Source: Nocardiopsis sp. MG754419
GTDB taxonomy: Bacteria > Actinomycetota > Actinomycetes > Streptosporangiales > Streptosporangiaceae
Reading direction: 5' to 3'
Length of the DNA stretch: 50,507 bases
Assembly (NCBI RefSeq): GCF_018207095.1
Contig: NZ_QOCZ01000023.1
Location: 1 to 50,507 of the forward strand
Below are positions 36,150 through 44,313 of this stretch, piece by piece; position 1 is the stretch's first letter; each line of letters opens with the position of its first letter. The notes below the pieces were generated by a model. That model was not told the origin of the DNA and searched no databases. It saw only the letters and a list, made by a program, of their open reading frames with translations. The translations under genes were made by a program, and so were the position numbers.

Positions 36150-37292
36150 ATGGACACTTCGAACCGCGCCCGGGCGGGGCGCGTCGTCACGGTGATGACC
36201 TCGACCGCCCTGACGGCGCTCTTACTGACCGCGTGCGCGGCCTCCGAGCAGAGGGCGGGCGTGGAGGACGCCGCCGGTTCCGCCCCGGGGTCCCCCGACG
36301 TCGCCGCGCCCCAGGACCGGGCCGTCGAGGGCGAGGTGGGACCGGAGACGGCGGAGCGCGAGGAGGGCGACGCGGTCGGCACGGACGTGGCGATCGAGGA
36401 CCGGGAACTCGTCCACACCGCGCACATGACGGTCCGGGTGGAGGACGTCGCGGAGGCGGCCGAGACCGCCAAGGACCTGGTGCGGGAGGCCGACGGCTAC
36501 GTCGAGGCCGAACGGCTGACCACCGGCGGCACCGGCGGCACCGGCGGACCCGAAGGCGACCTGACGCTGCGCGTGCCCGGCGAGGCCTACGAGGAGGCGC
36601 TCGTCTCCCTGGCCGACCTCGGTGACCGCTCCGACCTGGAACGCTCGGTGGAGGACGTCACCGAGGAGATCGCCGACGTCGAGAGCCGCATCGAGTCCTC
36701 CGAGACCGCGCTGGAGTCGCTGCGCGGTTACCTGGAGGAGGCGGAGGACGTCGACGACCTGCTCCGGGTGGAGCGGGAGATCCAGGACCGTCAGGCGTCC
36801 CTGGAGTCCTTCCAGGCGCGGCTGGAGGCGTTGCGCGACCGGACGTCGTACTCCACGGTGCACCTGTCGCTGCGACCGCCCGCCACCTACCTGGAGGAAC
36901 GCCCCGACGACGAGTCGATCGGGTTCCTGGGCGGTTGGGAACGGGGCCTGCGCGCCCTCGTGTCGTTGGGCGAGGGGGTGGCCGTGCTCGTGGGCTGGCT
37001 GCTGCCGTTCGCACTCGTGGCGACGGTGCTCGGGGCCGGGCCGTTCTGGTGGTGGCGCCGTCACCGTCGGCGGACCCCCGGGGCGGACGCACGGGCCGAG
37101 GGTCGGCGCTCGTGGATGCGTCCCCGGCGGAACCGGGCGACCATGCCCACCGGGACGACCGCGACGGACGACGCGCCGTCGGCGCGGGGCCAGGAGCACG
37201 ACGCCGCCGACGCGGGGGACGGTCCATCGGGTACCGACGACGCCGTGGACGACGAAGGCGGAGCGGGCCCCGAGGATCGGCCCTCCCCCTGA
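36150..37292 (+). CDS. DUF4349 lipoprotein with C-terminal membrane helix
   Basis: 380 aa. The lipoprotein signal RAGRVVTVMTSTALTALLLTAC has its lipobox Cys at ~res 29. An acidic linker follows, then a DUF4349 region: AHMTVRVEDVAEAAETAKDLVREADGYVEAERL, a coiled coil (~res 165-235: SVEDVTEEIADVESRIESSETALESLRGYLEEAEDVDDLLRVEREIQDRQASLESFQARLEALRDRTSYSTVHLSL). One C-terminal helix (LGEGVAVLVGWLLPFALVATVLGAGPFWWW) and a basic/acidic tail complete it. Similar proteins are anchored at both ends in the cell envelope; function unknown. ATG 36150 lacks a clear ribosome-binding site. It sits on the opposite strand inside the heme cluster. Confidence 0.82.
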   Translation: MDTSNRARAGRVVTVMTSTALTALLLTACAASEQRAGVEDAAGSAPGSPDVAAPQDRAVEGEVGPETAEREEGDAVGTDVAIEDRELVHTAHMTVRVEDVAEAAETAKDLVREADGYVEAERLTTGGTGGTGGPEGDLTLRVPGEAYEEALVSLADLGDRSDLERSVEDVTEEIADVESRIESSETALESLRGYLEEAEDVDDLLRVEREIQDRQASLESFQARLEALRDRTSYSTVHLSLRPPATYLEERPDDESIGFLGGWERGLRALVSLGEGVAVLVGWLLPFALVATVLGAGPFWWWRRHRRRTPGADARAEGRRSWMRPRRNRATMPTGTTATDDAPSARGQEHDAADAGDGPSGTDDAVDDEGGAGPEDRPSP

Positions 37293-37299
37293 CCACGGA

Positions 37300-37344
37300 C
37301 ACGCCGACGCCCGGCTCCCCTTTCCGGGGCCGGGCGTCGGCGTG
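37300..37344. terminator. Bidirectional hairpin terminator
   Basis: A 16-bp stem (CACGCCGACGCCCGGC, 37300-37315, with its complement 37329-37344) with inner CCCC/GGGG, between the DUF4349 gene and hemE, which converge. Confidence 0.8.
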
Positions 37345-37359
37345 GAGACGGCGGGACCG

Positions 37360-38391
37360 CTAGTGCGCGGTCTCCTCGTGCACGAAGGCCGTGAGGCGCT
37401 CCAGCACGGTCGGGTCGGTGCTGGGCAGCACACCGTGGCCCAGGTTGAAGATGTGGCCGTCGGCGGCGCGCCCGCGCGAGAGGATGTCGCGCGTACGGTC
37501 GGCGACCACCTCCCAGGGGGCGAACAGGGTGGCGGGGTCCAGGTTGCCCTGCAACGCGGTGCCCGGCTGGACCCGCTGGGCGGCCTTGTCCAGCGGCACC
37601 CGCCAGTCGACGCCGACGACGTCGGCTCCGGCCTCGCTGAGCAGACTCAGCAACTCGCCGGTGCCCACACCGAAGTGGATGCGCGGCACCTCGTACTCGC
37701 CGAGCTGGCCGAGGATCCACGACGTGTAGGGCAGGACCGAGGCGCGGTAGTCCTCCGCGCTCAGTGCGCCGACCCAGGAGTCGAACAGCTGCACCGCGCT
37801 GGCGCCGGCCTCGATCTGGGTGCGCAGGAAACCGAGCGTGATGGAGGCCAGACGGCGCATGAGCTCGTCCCACAGCTCCGGCTCGCCGTACATGAGCGCC
37901 TTGGTGTGCTCATGGTTCTTGGAGGGTCCGCCCTCGATGAGGTAGGAGGCCAGGGTGAACGGCGCACCGGCGAAACCGATGAGCGGCTTGTCGCCGAGTT
38001 CGCCGACGAGCTGTCCGACCGCCTCGGTGACGTAGGGGACGTCATCGGGTTCGAGGTCGCGCAGTCGCTTGATGTCACCGGCGCCGCGGATCGGGTCCTC
38101 GACCACGGGGCCGACCCCGGGCTTGATGTCGAGGTCGATGCCGATGGCCTTGAGCGGGACGACGATGTCGCTGAAGAAGATCGCGGCGTCGACGTCGTAC
38201 CGGCGCACCGGCTGCAGCGTGATCTCGGTGATCAGGTCGGGGCGCGCACACGACTCCAGCATCGGCACGTCGGCGCGGACCCGTCGGTACTCGGGCAGGG
38301 AACGCCCGGCCTGGCGCATGAACCACACCGGGGTGTGGGACACCGGAAGGCGCCGGCAGGCACGAAGGAATGGAGAGTCTTGAAGCGTCAC
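37360..38391 (-). CDS. hemE: Uroporphyrinogen decarboxylase
   Basis: A 343-aa enzyme with the family signatures [16 protein letters not shown] (res ~21-36) and [17 protein letters not shown], plus [29 protein letters not shown] and [10 protein letters not shown]. It removes four acetate carboxyls from uroporphyrinogen III to give coproporphyrinogen III, the substrate of the neighbouring CgoX. GTG 38391 has no ribosome-binding site; CACGAT seven bases upstream could be a -10, implying a leaderless message. Its promoter overlaps, back to back, a plus-strand TAGAAT element. Confidence 0.94.
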   Translation of the reverse strand: MTLQDSPFLRACRRLPVSHTPVWFMRQAGRSLPEYRRVRADVPMLESCARPDLITEITLQPVRRYDVDAAIFFSDIVVPLKAIGIDLDIKPGVGPVVEDPIRGAGDIKRLRDLEPDDVPYVTEAVGQLVGELGDKPLIGFAGAPFTLASYLIEGGPSKNHEHTKALMYGEPELWDELMRRLASITLGFLRTQIEAGASAVQLFDSWVGALSAEDYRASVLPYTSWILGQLGEYEVPRIHFGVGTGELLSLLSEAGADVVGVDWRVPLDKAAQRVQPGTALQGNLDPATLFAPWEVVADRTRDILSRGRAADGHIFNLGHGVLPSTDPTVLERLTAFVHEETAH

Positions 38392-38400
38392 ACCTAGAAT
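38371..38400 (+). promoter_or_regulatory. Plus-strand promoter overlapping the hemE start
   Basis: TGGAGA (38371-38376), an 18-base spacer and TAGAAT (38395-38400). The same spacing as the sulfur-leader promoter. It would drive DUF3000 with a ~275-base leader, or a leaderless ORF from ATG 38407. Confidence 0.4.
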
Positions 38401-38680
38401 CGTGCCATGCCCGTGCCGGTGCTCTCACTCGGATCACCGAGGAAGTCCGGCGGCGGCCGTGAACGACCGAGGACGGCCCCGGAGGAACCCGGGGGCGGAT
38501 TCGGGCGAGATCCGGCCGGGTCGTCGGGCGCGCGGTCCCAAGATCATCACAAAACACCGACACGCCGGTGGAACTGCGACCGCGCACCGGTGACTCGTGC
38601 CACCGTCGACCCGTGCCCACCATCACATCATTCGGCGGGACGTGTCCCGACGACCCCCGCCAGGACGTGATCACCACAAT

Positions 38681-39277
38681 ATGAAGGCTGACGTTTCCAC
38701 CATGCCCGATGTCGGTAGCGCCGAGAACGCGCATGAGACGTTCCGGCGAGCGGTCGAGGCCCTGCGCTCCCCTCTTCTGCGACCCGAGTTGGCCGTCCGG
38801 GAGATCCCCCCGCCCCAGCGACTGGCCCCGCACTCCGCCGCCGTCTCGGCCGAGGTGACCGTCCACGGCGAGGAGATCGCCTGGGGACGGTTGATCGTCC
38901 TGTACGACCCCGAGAACACCCGGGACTGGCCCGGTCCCTTCCGGGTGGTGTGCCAGGCCAACTCCGAACTGGAGTCGGAGATCGCGACCGACCCCCTTCT
39001 GGGACCGGTCGCCTGGAGCTGGCTCACCGACGCCCTGGAGTCCGGGGGTGCCACCCATCACACGTTGAGCGGGACGGTCACCCGGGCCACCACCGAGGGG
39101 TTCGGCACCAAGGCCCACGAGGGCGCGACCACCGAGGTGGAGATGCGCGCCTCGTGGACCCCGGAGTCGGACGACCTGACCCCGCACGTGAACGCGTGGC
39201 TGGCCCTGCTCGCCTCGGCCTCGGGACTGCCGCCCCTGGACGTCACGGACATCGCCCGCCAACGTTCGCGTCCCTGA
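38681..39277 (+). CDS. DUF3000 family protein
   Basis: 198 aa from ATG 38681 (ATG 38702 is the alternative; neither has a good ribosome-binding site). Conserved features are FRRAVEALRSPLLRPELAVREIPPPQRLAPHSAAVSAEV, GRLIVLYDPENTRDWPGPFRVVCQANSELESEIATDPLLGPVAWSWLTDAL, SGTVTRATTEGFG and EMRASWTP. These match an actinobacterial family usually found between hemE and an RNase D-like gene (from memory). Probably a soluble protein; function unknown, with no catalytic motif visible. Confidence 0.82.
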   Translation: MKADVSTMPDVGSAENAHETFRRAVEALRSPLLRPELAVREIPPPQRLAPHSAAVSAEVTVHGEEIAWGRLIVLYDPENTRDWPGPFRVVCQANSELESEIATDPLLGPVAWSWLTDALESGGATHHTLSGTVTRATTEGFGTKAHEGATTEVEMRASWTPESDDLTPHVNAWLALLASASGLPPLDVTDIARQRSRP

Positions 39278-39446
39278 ACGGTCCGCGGGCCGGGCGGTCG
39301 GCGCCGTCCGCGCGCCTCCGGCCCCGCGGGCCCCGCATGACATCGCCGTCCGCGCACCCGTCTTCAGGCACCGCGCGCACGCCGAACGAGGAACGCCGCG
39401 CGGCGCCACGGAACGGTCCGTATCCGCGTTCGGTGGCCACAGCGCA

Positions 39447-39452
39447 TACCGT
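39447..39452 (+). promoter_or_regulatory. -10 element of a leaderless promoter for the RNase D-like gene
   Basis: TACCGT ends six bases before GTG 39459; there is no ribosome-binding site. Confidence 0.4.
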
Positions 39453-39458
39453 AGTGGT

Positions 39459-40721
39459 GTGGCGAACGCGTTGAACTCCAAGACAGACCCCCGCGAACCC
39501 GATAACGACGACTCGGAGAGGGCACCTCTCCTGCGGGAACCACGCGAGGGCCTGCCCGAGGTCACGGCGGATCCCGACACCCTCGCGGGTGTCGTCGCGG
39601 CGCTCGGCGCCGGTTCCGGACCCGTCGCGGTCGATGCGGAGCGCGCCTCCGGCTACCGGTACGGGCAGCGCGCCTATCTGGTCCAGCTGCGCCGTGAAGG
39701 CTCCGGATCGGCGCTCATCGACCCGATCGCCTGCCCTGATCTGGGTGAGGTCGACGCCGCCATGGGCGGCGCCGAGGTGGTCCTGCACGCGGCGCACCAG
39801 GACCTGCCGTGCCTGTCCGAGGTCAACCTGCGCCCCTCACGCCTGTTCGACACCGAACTGGCCGGACGGCTGCTGGGCTACCAGCGGGTCGGCCTGGGGT
39901 TCATGGTGGAGCGGCTGCTGGACGTCCGTCTGGCCAAAGAGCACTCCGCCGTGGACTGGTCGCAGCGGCCCCTGCCCGAGGACTGGCTGCGTTACGCGGC
40001 CCTCGACGTGGAGATCCTCATCGAGCTGCGGGACGCCCTGGAGGCGGAGCTGGAGGAGAGCGGGAAGCTGGAGTGGGCGCACGAGGAGTTCGCCTCGGTG
40101 CTGGCCGCCCCGCCCAAGGAGCCCAGGACCGATCCCTGGCGGCGCACCTCGGGCATCCACAAGGTCCGCAACCAGCGTTCCCTGGCCGCCGTGCGCGAGC
40201 TCTGGTACGAGCGCGACCGCATCGCCCAGGAGCGCGACACCTCGCCGGGCCGGGTCCTGCCGGACGCGGCCATCGTGGAGGCGGCGACGGCGATGCCGCG
40301 CGGCTCCACCGAGCTCACCCGGATCCGCCAGTTCGGCATCAAGTTGGCCCGGCGCTACGTCGCCACCTGGATCAAGGCGATCGACCGGGCGCGGGAGATG
40401 GCCCAGGCCGACCTGCCGCGCCCCAACGCCCCCGGTGACGGCCCTCCCCCGGTGAACCGGTGGGCGGATCGCGCCCCCGAGGCCGCACGCCGTCTGGAGG
40501 CGGCGCGGTCGACTGTGACGAGGATCGCGGAGGAGGTGGTCATGCCGACGGAGAACCTCCTGTTGCCGGACAGCGTCAGAAGGTTGGCGTGGGCACCGCC
40601 ACAGACCGTGGATCCGGACTCGGTGGGCGCGTTCCTACGCTCACGCGGCGCCCGGAACTGGCAGGTGGGGCTCACTTCGGAGGCCTTGACAGAGGCTCTG
40701 CGCGAAGCGGATCAGGCGTAA
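39459..40721 (+). CDS. HRDC-domain ribonuclease D-like 3'-5' exonuclease
   Basis: A 420-aa protein with an intact DEDDy exonuclease domain: VAVDAERA (Exo I, D-x-E), VVLHAAHQDLPCL (Exo II, Asp) and LRYAALDVEILIEL (Exo III, Tyr-x3-Asp). An HRDC domain follows (WRRTSGIHKVRNQRSLAAVRELWYERDRIAQERDTSPGRVLPDAAIVEAA) and then a variable C-terminal region. Related RNase D proteins trim tRNA and other RNA 3' ends. GTG 39459 fits a leaderless start. It lies in the same order (hemE, DUF3000, this gene) as in other actinomycetes. Confidence 0.9.
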   Translation: MANALNSKTDPREPDNDDSERAPLLREPREGLPEVTADPDTLAGVVAALGAGSGPVAVDAERASGYRYGQRAYLVQLRREGSGSALIDPIACPDLGEVDAAMGGAEVVLHAAHQDLPCLSEVNLRPSRLFDTELAGRLLGYQRVGLGFMVERLLDVRLAKEHSAVDWSQRPLPEDWLRYAALDVEILIELRDALEAELEESGKLEWAHEEFASVLAAPPKEPRTDPWRRTSGIHKVRNQRSLAAVRELWYERDRIAQERDTSPGRVLPDAAIVEAATAMPRGSTELTRIRQFGIKLARRYVATWIKAIDRAREMAQADLPRPNAPGDGPPPVNRWADRAPEAARRLEAARSTVTRIAEEVVMPTENLLLPDSVRRLAWAPPQTVDPDSVGAFLRSRGARNWQVGLTSEALTEALREADQA

Positions 40722-40932
40722 CATTTACCCCCTTCTGTCACTTTGAATCCCGACGTGACCGAAGTCACCACCCTTCAGAGGCGGTTCACGCCTGTTCCGT
40801 AGCCCGGTGTCCGATTAAGTTATAGAAACGTGCTCCGGATCGTCAGGGGCGCGTGATCTTTCCGACGGGTGTGTACCGAACCGTGGGCCCGGAAGGCCCC
40901 GGTACGTGATCAGGGAAAAGTGGTGAGTCTGC

Positions 40933-41979
40933 TTGTCGTTCTGGCGTGCGTTGCTGCGCGGGGCCGGGTTGACGCGTTCCGCCGAGGTCGAGCCGGCCGA
41001 CGTCACCTCGCAGGATTCCTCCGATCGCACGGAACGTCTCGAGGAACGCGAGGCGGACTCCGGGTTCCACCGGGCCGCCGTACCCGAGCAGGTCCCGGCG
41101 TCGGCCGCCGGTGTGCCCGCGGGCGGGATCCCCGCCCTGCCCAAGCGGACCACCCGGTCCGCCGGTGCGGCCTCGGAACAGGGCTCGGATTCGCGCACGC
41201 CCTCTCCCGGCATGCGCGCCGCCGCCCTGGAGCGCACACTGCAGTCCCTGGTGGAGCGTCTGGGCACCGAGCACCCCGACACCATCACCGCCCGCAACAA
41301 CCTCGCGACCAAGTACGCGCAGATGGGGCGGCGCCAGGCGGCGGTGCAGCAATTCGAGCTGGCGCTCGACGAGGCGGTCGCGGTCTACGGCGAGGAGCAC
41401 CCGCGCACCGAGATCATCCGGGAGAACCTGGCCTGGGCCTTCGAGGACGCGGGCCGTCCCGCCGACGCGGCGGGCCAGTGGGAGATCCTGCTCGGTCAGC
41501 GCGAGAGCCAGTTCGGTGCGGCCGACGAGGACACCGTGGAGGCGCGTATGCGTCTGGCCGTCTGCTACCGCCGCAGTGGCCGCGTGGACGCCTCCGTGGC
41601 CCACTACGAGCGGGCGATCGAGGACGTGGCCTCCACCCAGCGCCGCGAGGAGCTGCGTCTGGGTCTGAGCGCCGCGCAGAGCATGGCCGGTCGCTACGAG
41701 GAGGCCATCTCCCAGCTCCGCATGGTGCTGTCCGCCCGCCGTCGCCGACTCGGCAAGGGACACCTGGACACCCTGGCGGTGCACCACCGGCTGGGCCGGG
41801 CCCACACTCAGGCCGGCCGCGCCGACGAGGCCGTGGAGGTGCTGCGGGAGGCCTACCGGGTCGCGCTGAACTCCTCCGGGGACCCGGAGGTGCGCCGGCT
41901 GACGCTGCGCCTTCGGCGGGACCTGGCCGGTGCCTACAACGCCGCCGGTCGCCACCGTGAGGCCGACGCCCTGCTCTGA
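40933..41979 (+). CDS. Tetratricopeptide repeat protein
   Basis: 348 aa. Residues ~95-345 contain about five TPR-like helix pairs of the kinesin-light-chain/NB-ARC-associated type, e.g. LGTEHPDTITARNNLATKYAQMGRRQAAVQQFELALDEAVAVYGEEHPRTEIIRENLAWAFEDAGRPADA and LGKGHLDTLAVHHRLGRAHTQAGRADEA. The first ~90 residues are low-complexity. There is no enzyme domain, so it is a protein-protein adaptor of unknown partners. The start is uncertain: TTG 40933 with GGTGAG upstream gives SFWRALLRG. TATAGA near 40815 may be its -10. Confidence 0.78.
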   Translation: MSFWRALLRGAGLTRSAEVEPADVTSQDSSDRTERLEEREADSGFHRAAVPEQVPASAAGVPAGGIPALPKRTTRSAGAASEQGSDSRTPSPGMRAAALERTLQSLVERLGTEHPDTITARNNLATKYAQMGRRQAAVQQFELALDEAVAVYGEEHPRTEIIRENLAWAFEDAGRPADAAGQWEILLGQRESQFGAADEDTVEARMRLAVCYRRSGRVDASVAHYERAIEDVASTQRREELRLGLSAAQSMAGRYEEAISQLRMVLSARRRRLGKGHLDTLAVHHRLGRAHTQAGRADEAVEVLREAYRVALNSSGDPEVRRLTLRLRRDLAGAYNAAGRHREADALL

Positions 41980-41990
41980 GAAGCGTCGCG

Positions 41991-42027
41991 CGAGGGCCGG
42001 GGATCCCGTGGGGGTCCCCGGCCCTCG
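41991..42027 (+). terminator. Terminator after the TPR gene
   Basis: Perfect 13-bp arms (CGAGGGCCGGGGA, 41991-42003, with 42015-42027), extended inward by further G-C pairs. Confidence 0.8.
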
Positions 42028-42195
42028 GCGTTCACGGGCCCCACCCGAGACGGCCCGCCGGCCGGGCTCCGCCACCACCCACGACGACCCCGTGCTCGGA
42101 GCACGGCCCCGATGAAAGGATTCCTCCGGATCCGCCCGTCGGCGTCCGTCGACGGCGGCCCTCGCACCGACCGCACCGCACGACCGGAGTGGACC

Positions 42196-42702
42196 ATGCT
42201 CGAACTCAGCCCCGAGGAGATCCGCTCCTCGTTCGTCAACTGCCCCAAGGGCGAGACCCGACGGATGCACCTGCCCACCACGATGCCGCTCCTGGACTGG
42301 GAGGACACCGACTTCCTGGGGTGGGTCGACCCCAAGGCGCCGAACCGCGCCTACCTGGTCGTCGACGCGGGGGAACACCCGATCGGGGTCGCCCTGCGAC
42401 TCCCCAACGGGAACCGCACCACCGACTACTTCACGTCGATGACGTGCTCGTTCTGCGTGACCGTGCACCCCGCCGGGGGCGTGCGCCTGTTCAGCGCGCC
42501 CAAGCCCGGGAAGGCCGGGCGGCAGGGGGACACGGTCGGCCTGTACGTGTGCGCCGACCTCGCCTGTCCGCTCTATGTGCGGGGCAAGCGGGAGTCGGCG
42601 CTGATCCAGCCCGCGGAGACCATCACCCGGGAGGAGCGTGTCCAGCGGCTGCGCGTCAACGTCGACCGCTTCGCCACGAGGTTCCTGCGCAGCGCGGACT
42701 GA
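42196..42702 (+). CDS. FBP-domain treble-clef zinc-finger protein
   Basis: A 168-aa protein from ATG 42196 (GGAG six bases before). The pattern LSPEEIRSSFVNCPKGETRRMHLPT, then LDWEDTDFLGWVDPKAPNRAYLVV and a four-Cys site (MTCSFCVTVH ... LYVCADLACPLYVRG) matches the FBP (fibronectin-binding-protein-like) C-terminal treble-clef family. These are cytoplasmic proteins likely to bind the ribosome or RNA, related to EF-G-binding proteins; this is family knowledge, not shown here. A longer start at 42112 is possible. Confidence 0.83.
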   Translation: MLELSPEEIRSSFVNCPKGETRRMHLPTTMPLLDWEDTDFLGWVDPKAPNRAYLVVDAGEHPIGVALRLPNGNRTTDYFTSMTCSFCVTVHPAGGVRLFSAPKPGKAGRQGDTVGLYVCADLACPLYVRGKRESALIQPAETITREERVQRLRVNVDRFATRFLRSAD

Positions 42703-43111
42703 GCGCGGGCCGGTTCCACCGCCCGGGCGTCGATCACGTACGTGTCCCCCGGAGAGCGGCGGGTTCCGCCGGGCCTCCGAGGGCACCCGAGGACCCGCCG
42801 AGGACCGGCATGCTCCGGTGCGGGCGGGGTAGGCCCACCGTCCGGAGGGGACCCGGGGCATCCGTCGCGTGCGGGGCGACGCTTTCGAGCACCGGCGGCC
42901 GTGCGCACCGCGGTCCCGGTGCGGCGGTGTCCCCGTGTCACAGGAGAACGGCGTCGCTCCCGCCGCGGCGGTGTCCGTGGTCTCCGACACCGCCGGGAGA
43001 AAGGCGCCTCACTTCCGCCGAAGTCACCGGCCCCGCCACTCGCACTATTTGTTACCGGCGAGTAGCATGACCCCATACAGTCCACCCACGCGTGAAGAAG
43101 GAGGGGCCATC
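42703..43111. other. 409-bp region upstream of fadA
   Basis: No gene is supported. It contains GC-rich short inverted repeats and, at its right end, the fadA promoter and operator (43052-43070). Confidence 0.5.
43052..43065 (+). promoter_or_regulatory. Candidate beta-oxidation operator overlapping the fadA -10
   Basis: TTACCGGCGAGTAG, followed by CAT so that TAGCAT can be the -10. It differs by one base from the element at 4816-4829 (read on its minus strand) upstream of the enoyl-CoA hydratase-like gene. Confidence 0.55.
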
Positions 43112-44311
43112 GTGTCGCGCACCGCCCGCGAAGTCGTGTTCGTCGACGGGGTCCGCACCCCGTTCGGCAAGTCAGGCAAGGGCCTCTACGCCGAGACGCG
43201 CGCCGACGACCTCGTCGTCCGCGTCATCCGCGAACTGATGCGTCGCAACCCGGGCCTGCCCCCGGAGCGTGTCGACGAGGTCGCCATCGCCGCCACCACC
43301 CAGATCGGCGACCAAGGCCTGACCCTCGGGCGCACCGCCGCGATCCTCGCCGGGCTGCCGCGCAGCGTCCCCGGTTACTCCATCGACCGCATGTGCGCCG
43401 GCGCGCTCACCGCCGCGACCACCGCCGGCGCGGGCATCTCCTTCGGCGCCTACGACGTCGTGATCGCCGGCGGCGTCGAGCACATGGGCCGGCACCCCAT
43501 GGGCGAGGGTGTCGACCCCAACCCCCGGATCATCTCCGAGAAGCTGGTCGACCCCTCCGCCCTGGTCATGGGCAACACCGCCGAGAACCTGCACGACCGG
43601 TTCCCGAGCATCACCAAGGAGCGCGCCGACGCCTACGCGGTGCGCAGCCAGGAGAAGGTCGCCAAGGCCTACGCCGACGGCAGGATCCAGCCCGACCTGG
43701 TCGAGACCTTGGTGCGCTCGGCGGAGAAGGGCTTCGGTCTGGCCACGCAGGACGAGCCGCCGCGCCCCGGCACCACCATGGAGTCGCTCGCCGCCCTCAA
43801 GACGCCGTTCCGCGCCCACGGCAACGTGACGCCCGGTAACGCCGCCGGCCTCAACGACGGTGCCACCGGCACGCTGCTCATGGCCGAGGAGGTCGCCGAG
43901 GAGCTGGGGCTGGACGCCAAGATGCGTCTGGTCGACTTCTCCTTCACCGGCGTCGAGCCCGAGGTCATGGGCGTGGGACCGGTTCCGGCCACCGAGAAGC
44001 TCTTCGCCCGCCAGGGCATCTCGATCGACGACGTCGGTCTGATCGAGATCAACGAGGCCTTCGCCGTCCAGGTGCTCGCCTTCCTGGAGCACTTCGGCAT
44101 CGCCGACGACGACGCCCGGGTCAACCCGTGGGGCGGTGCGATCGCCGTGGGACACCCGCTCGCCTCCTCGGGCGGGCGCCTGATGATGCAGCTCGCGCGA
44201 CAGTTCGCCGAGCGTCCCGACGTCCGTTACGGCATCACCACCATGTGCGTGGGTCTGGGCATGGGCGGGACCATCCTGTGGGAGAACACGAACTACGAGG
44301 GGGGCAAGTAA
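43112..44311 (+). CDS. fadA: Acetyl-CoA acyltransferase (beta-oxidation thiolase)
   Basis: A 399-aa thiolase with both catalytic cysteines (C95 in IDRMCAGAL and C379 in TTMCVGLGMG), H348 in AVGHPLASSGGR and the NEAFAVQ loop. It cleaves 3-ketoacyl-CoA to acetyl-CoA and a shorter acyl-CoA; a biosynthetic role is less likely given the next gene. GTG 43112 has GGAGGGG five bases upstream. It is followed by fadB after two bases. A possible beta-oxidation operator overlaps its promoter. Confidence 0.93.
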   Translation: MSRTAREVVFVDGVRTPFGKSGKGLYAETRADDLVVRVIRELMRRNPGLPPERVDEVAIAATTQIGDQGLTLGRTAAILAGLPRSVPGYSIDRMCAGALTAATTAGAGISFGAYDVVIAGGVEHMGRHPMGEGVDPNPRIISEKLVDPSALVMGNTAENLHDRFPSITKERADAYAVRSQEKVAKAYADGRIQPDLVETLVRSAEKGFGLATQDEPPRPGTTMESLAALKTPFRAHGNVTPGNAAGLNDGATGTLLMAEEVAEELGLDAKMRLVDFSFTGVEPEVMGVGPVPATEKLFARQGISIDDVGLIEINEAFAVQVLAFLEHFGIADDDARVNPWGGAIAVGHPLASSGGRLMMQLARQFAERPDVRYGITTMCVGLGMGGTILWENTNYEGGK

Positions 44312-44313
44312 GC

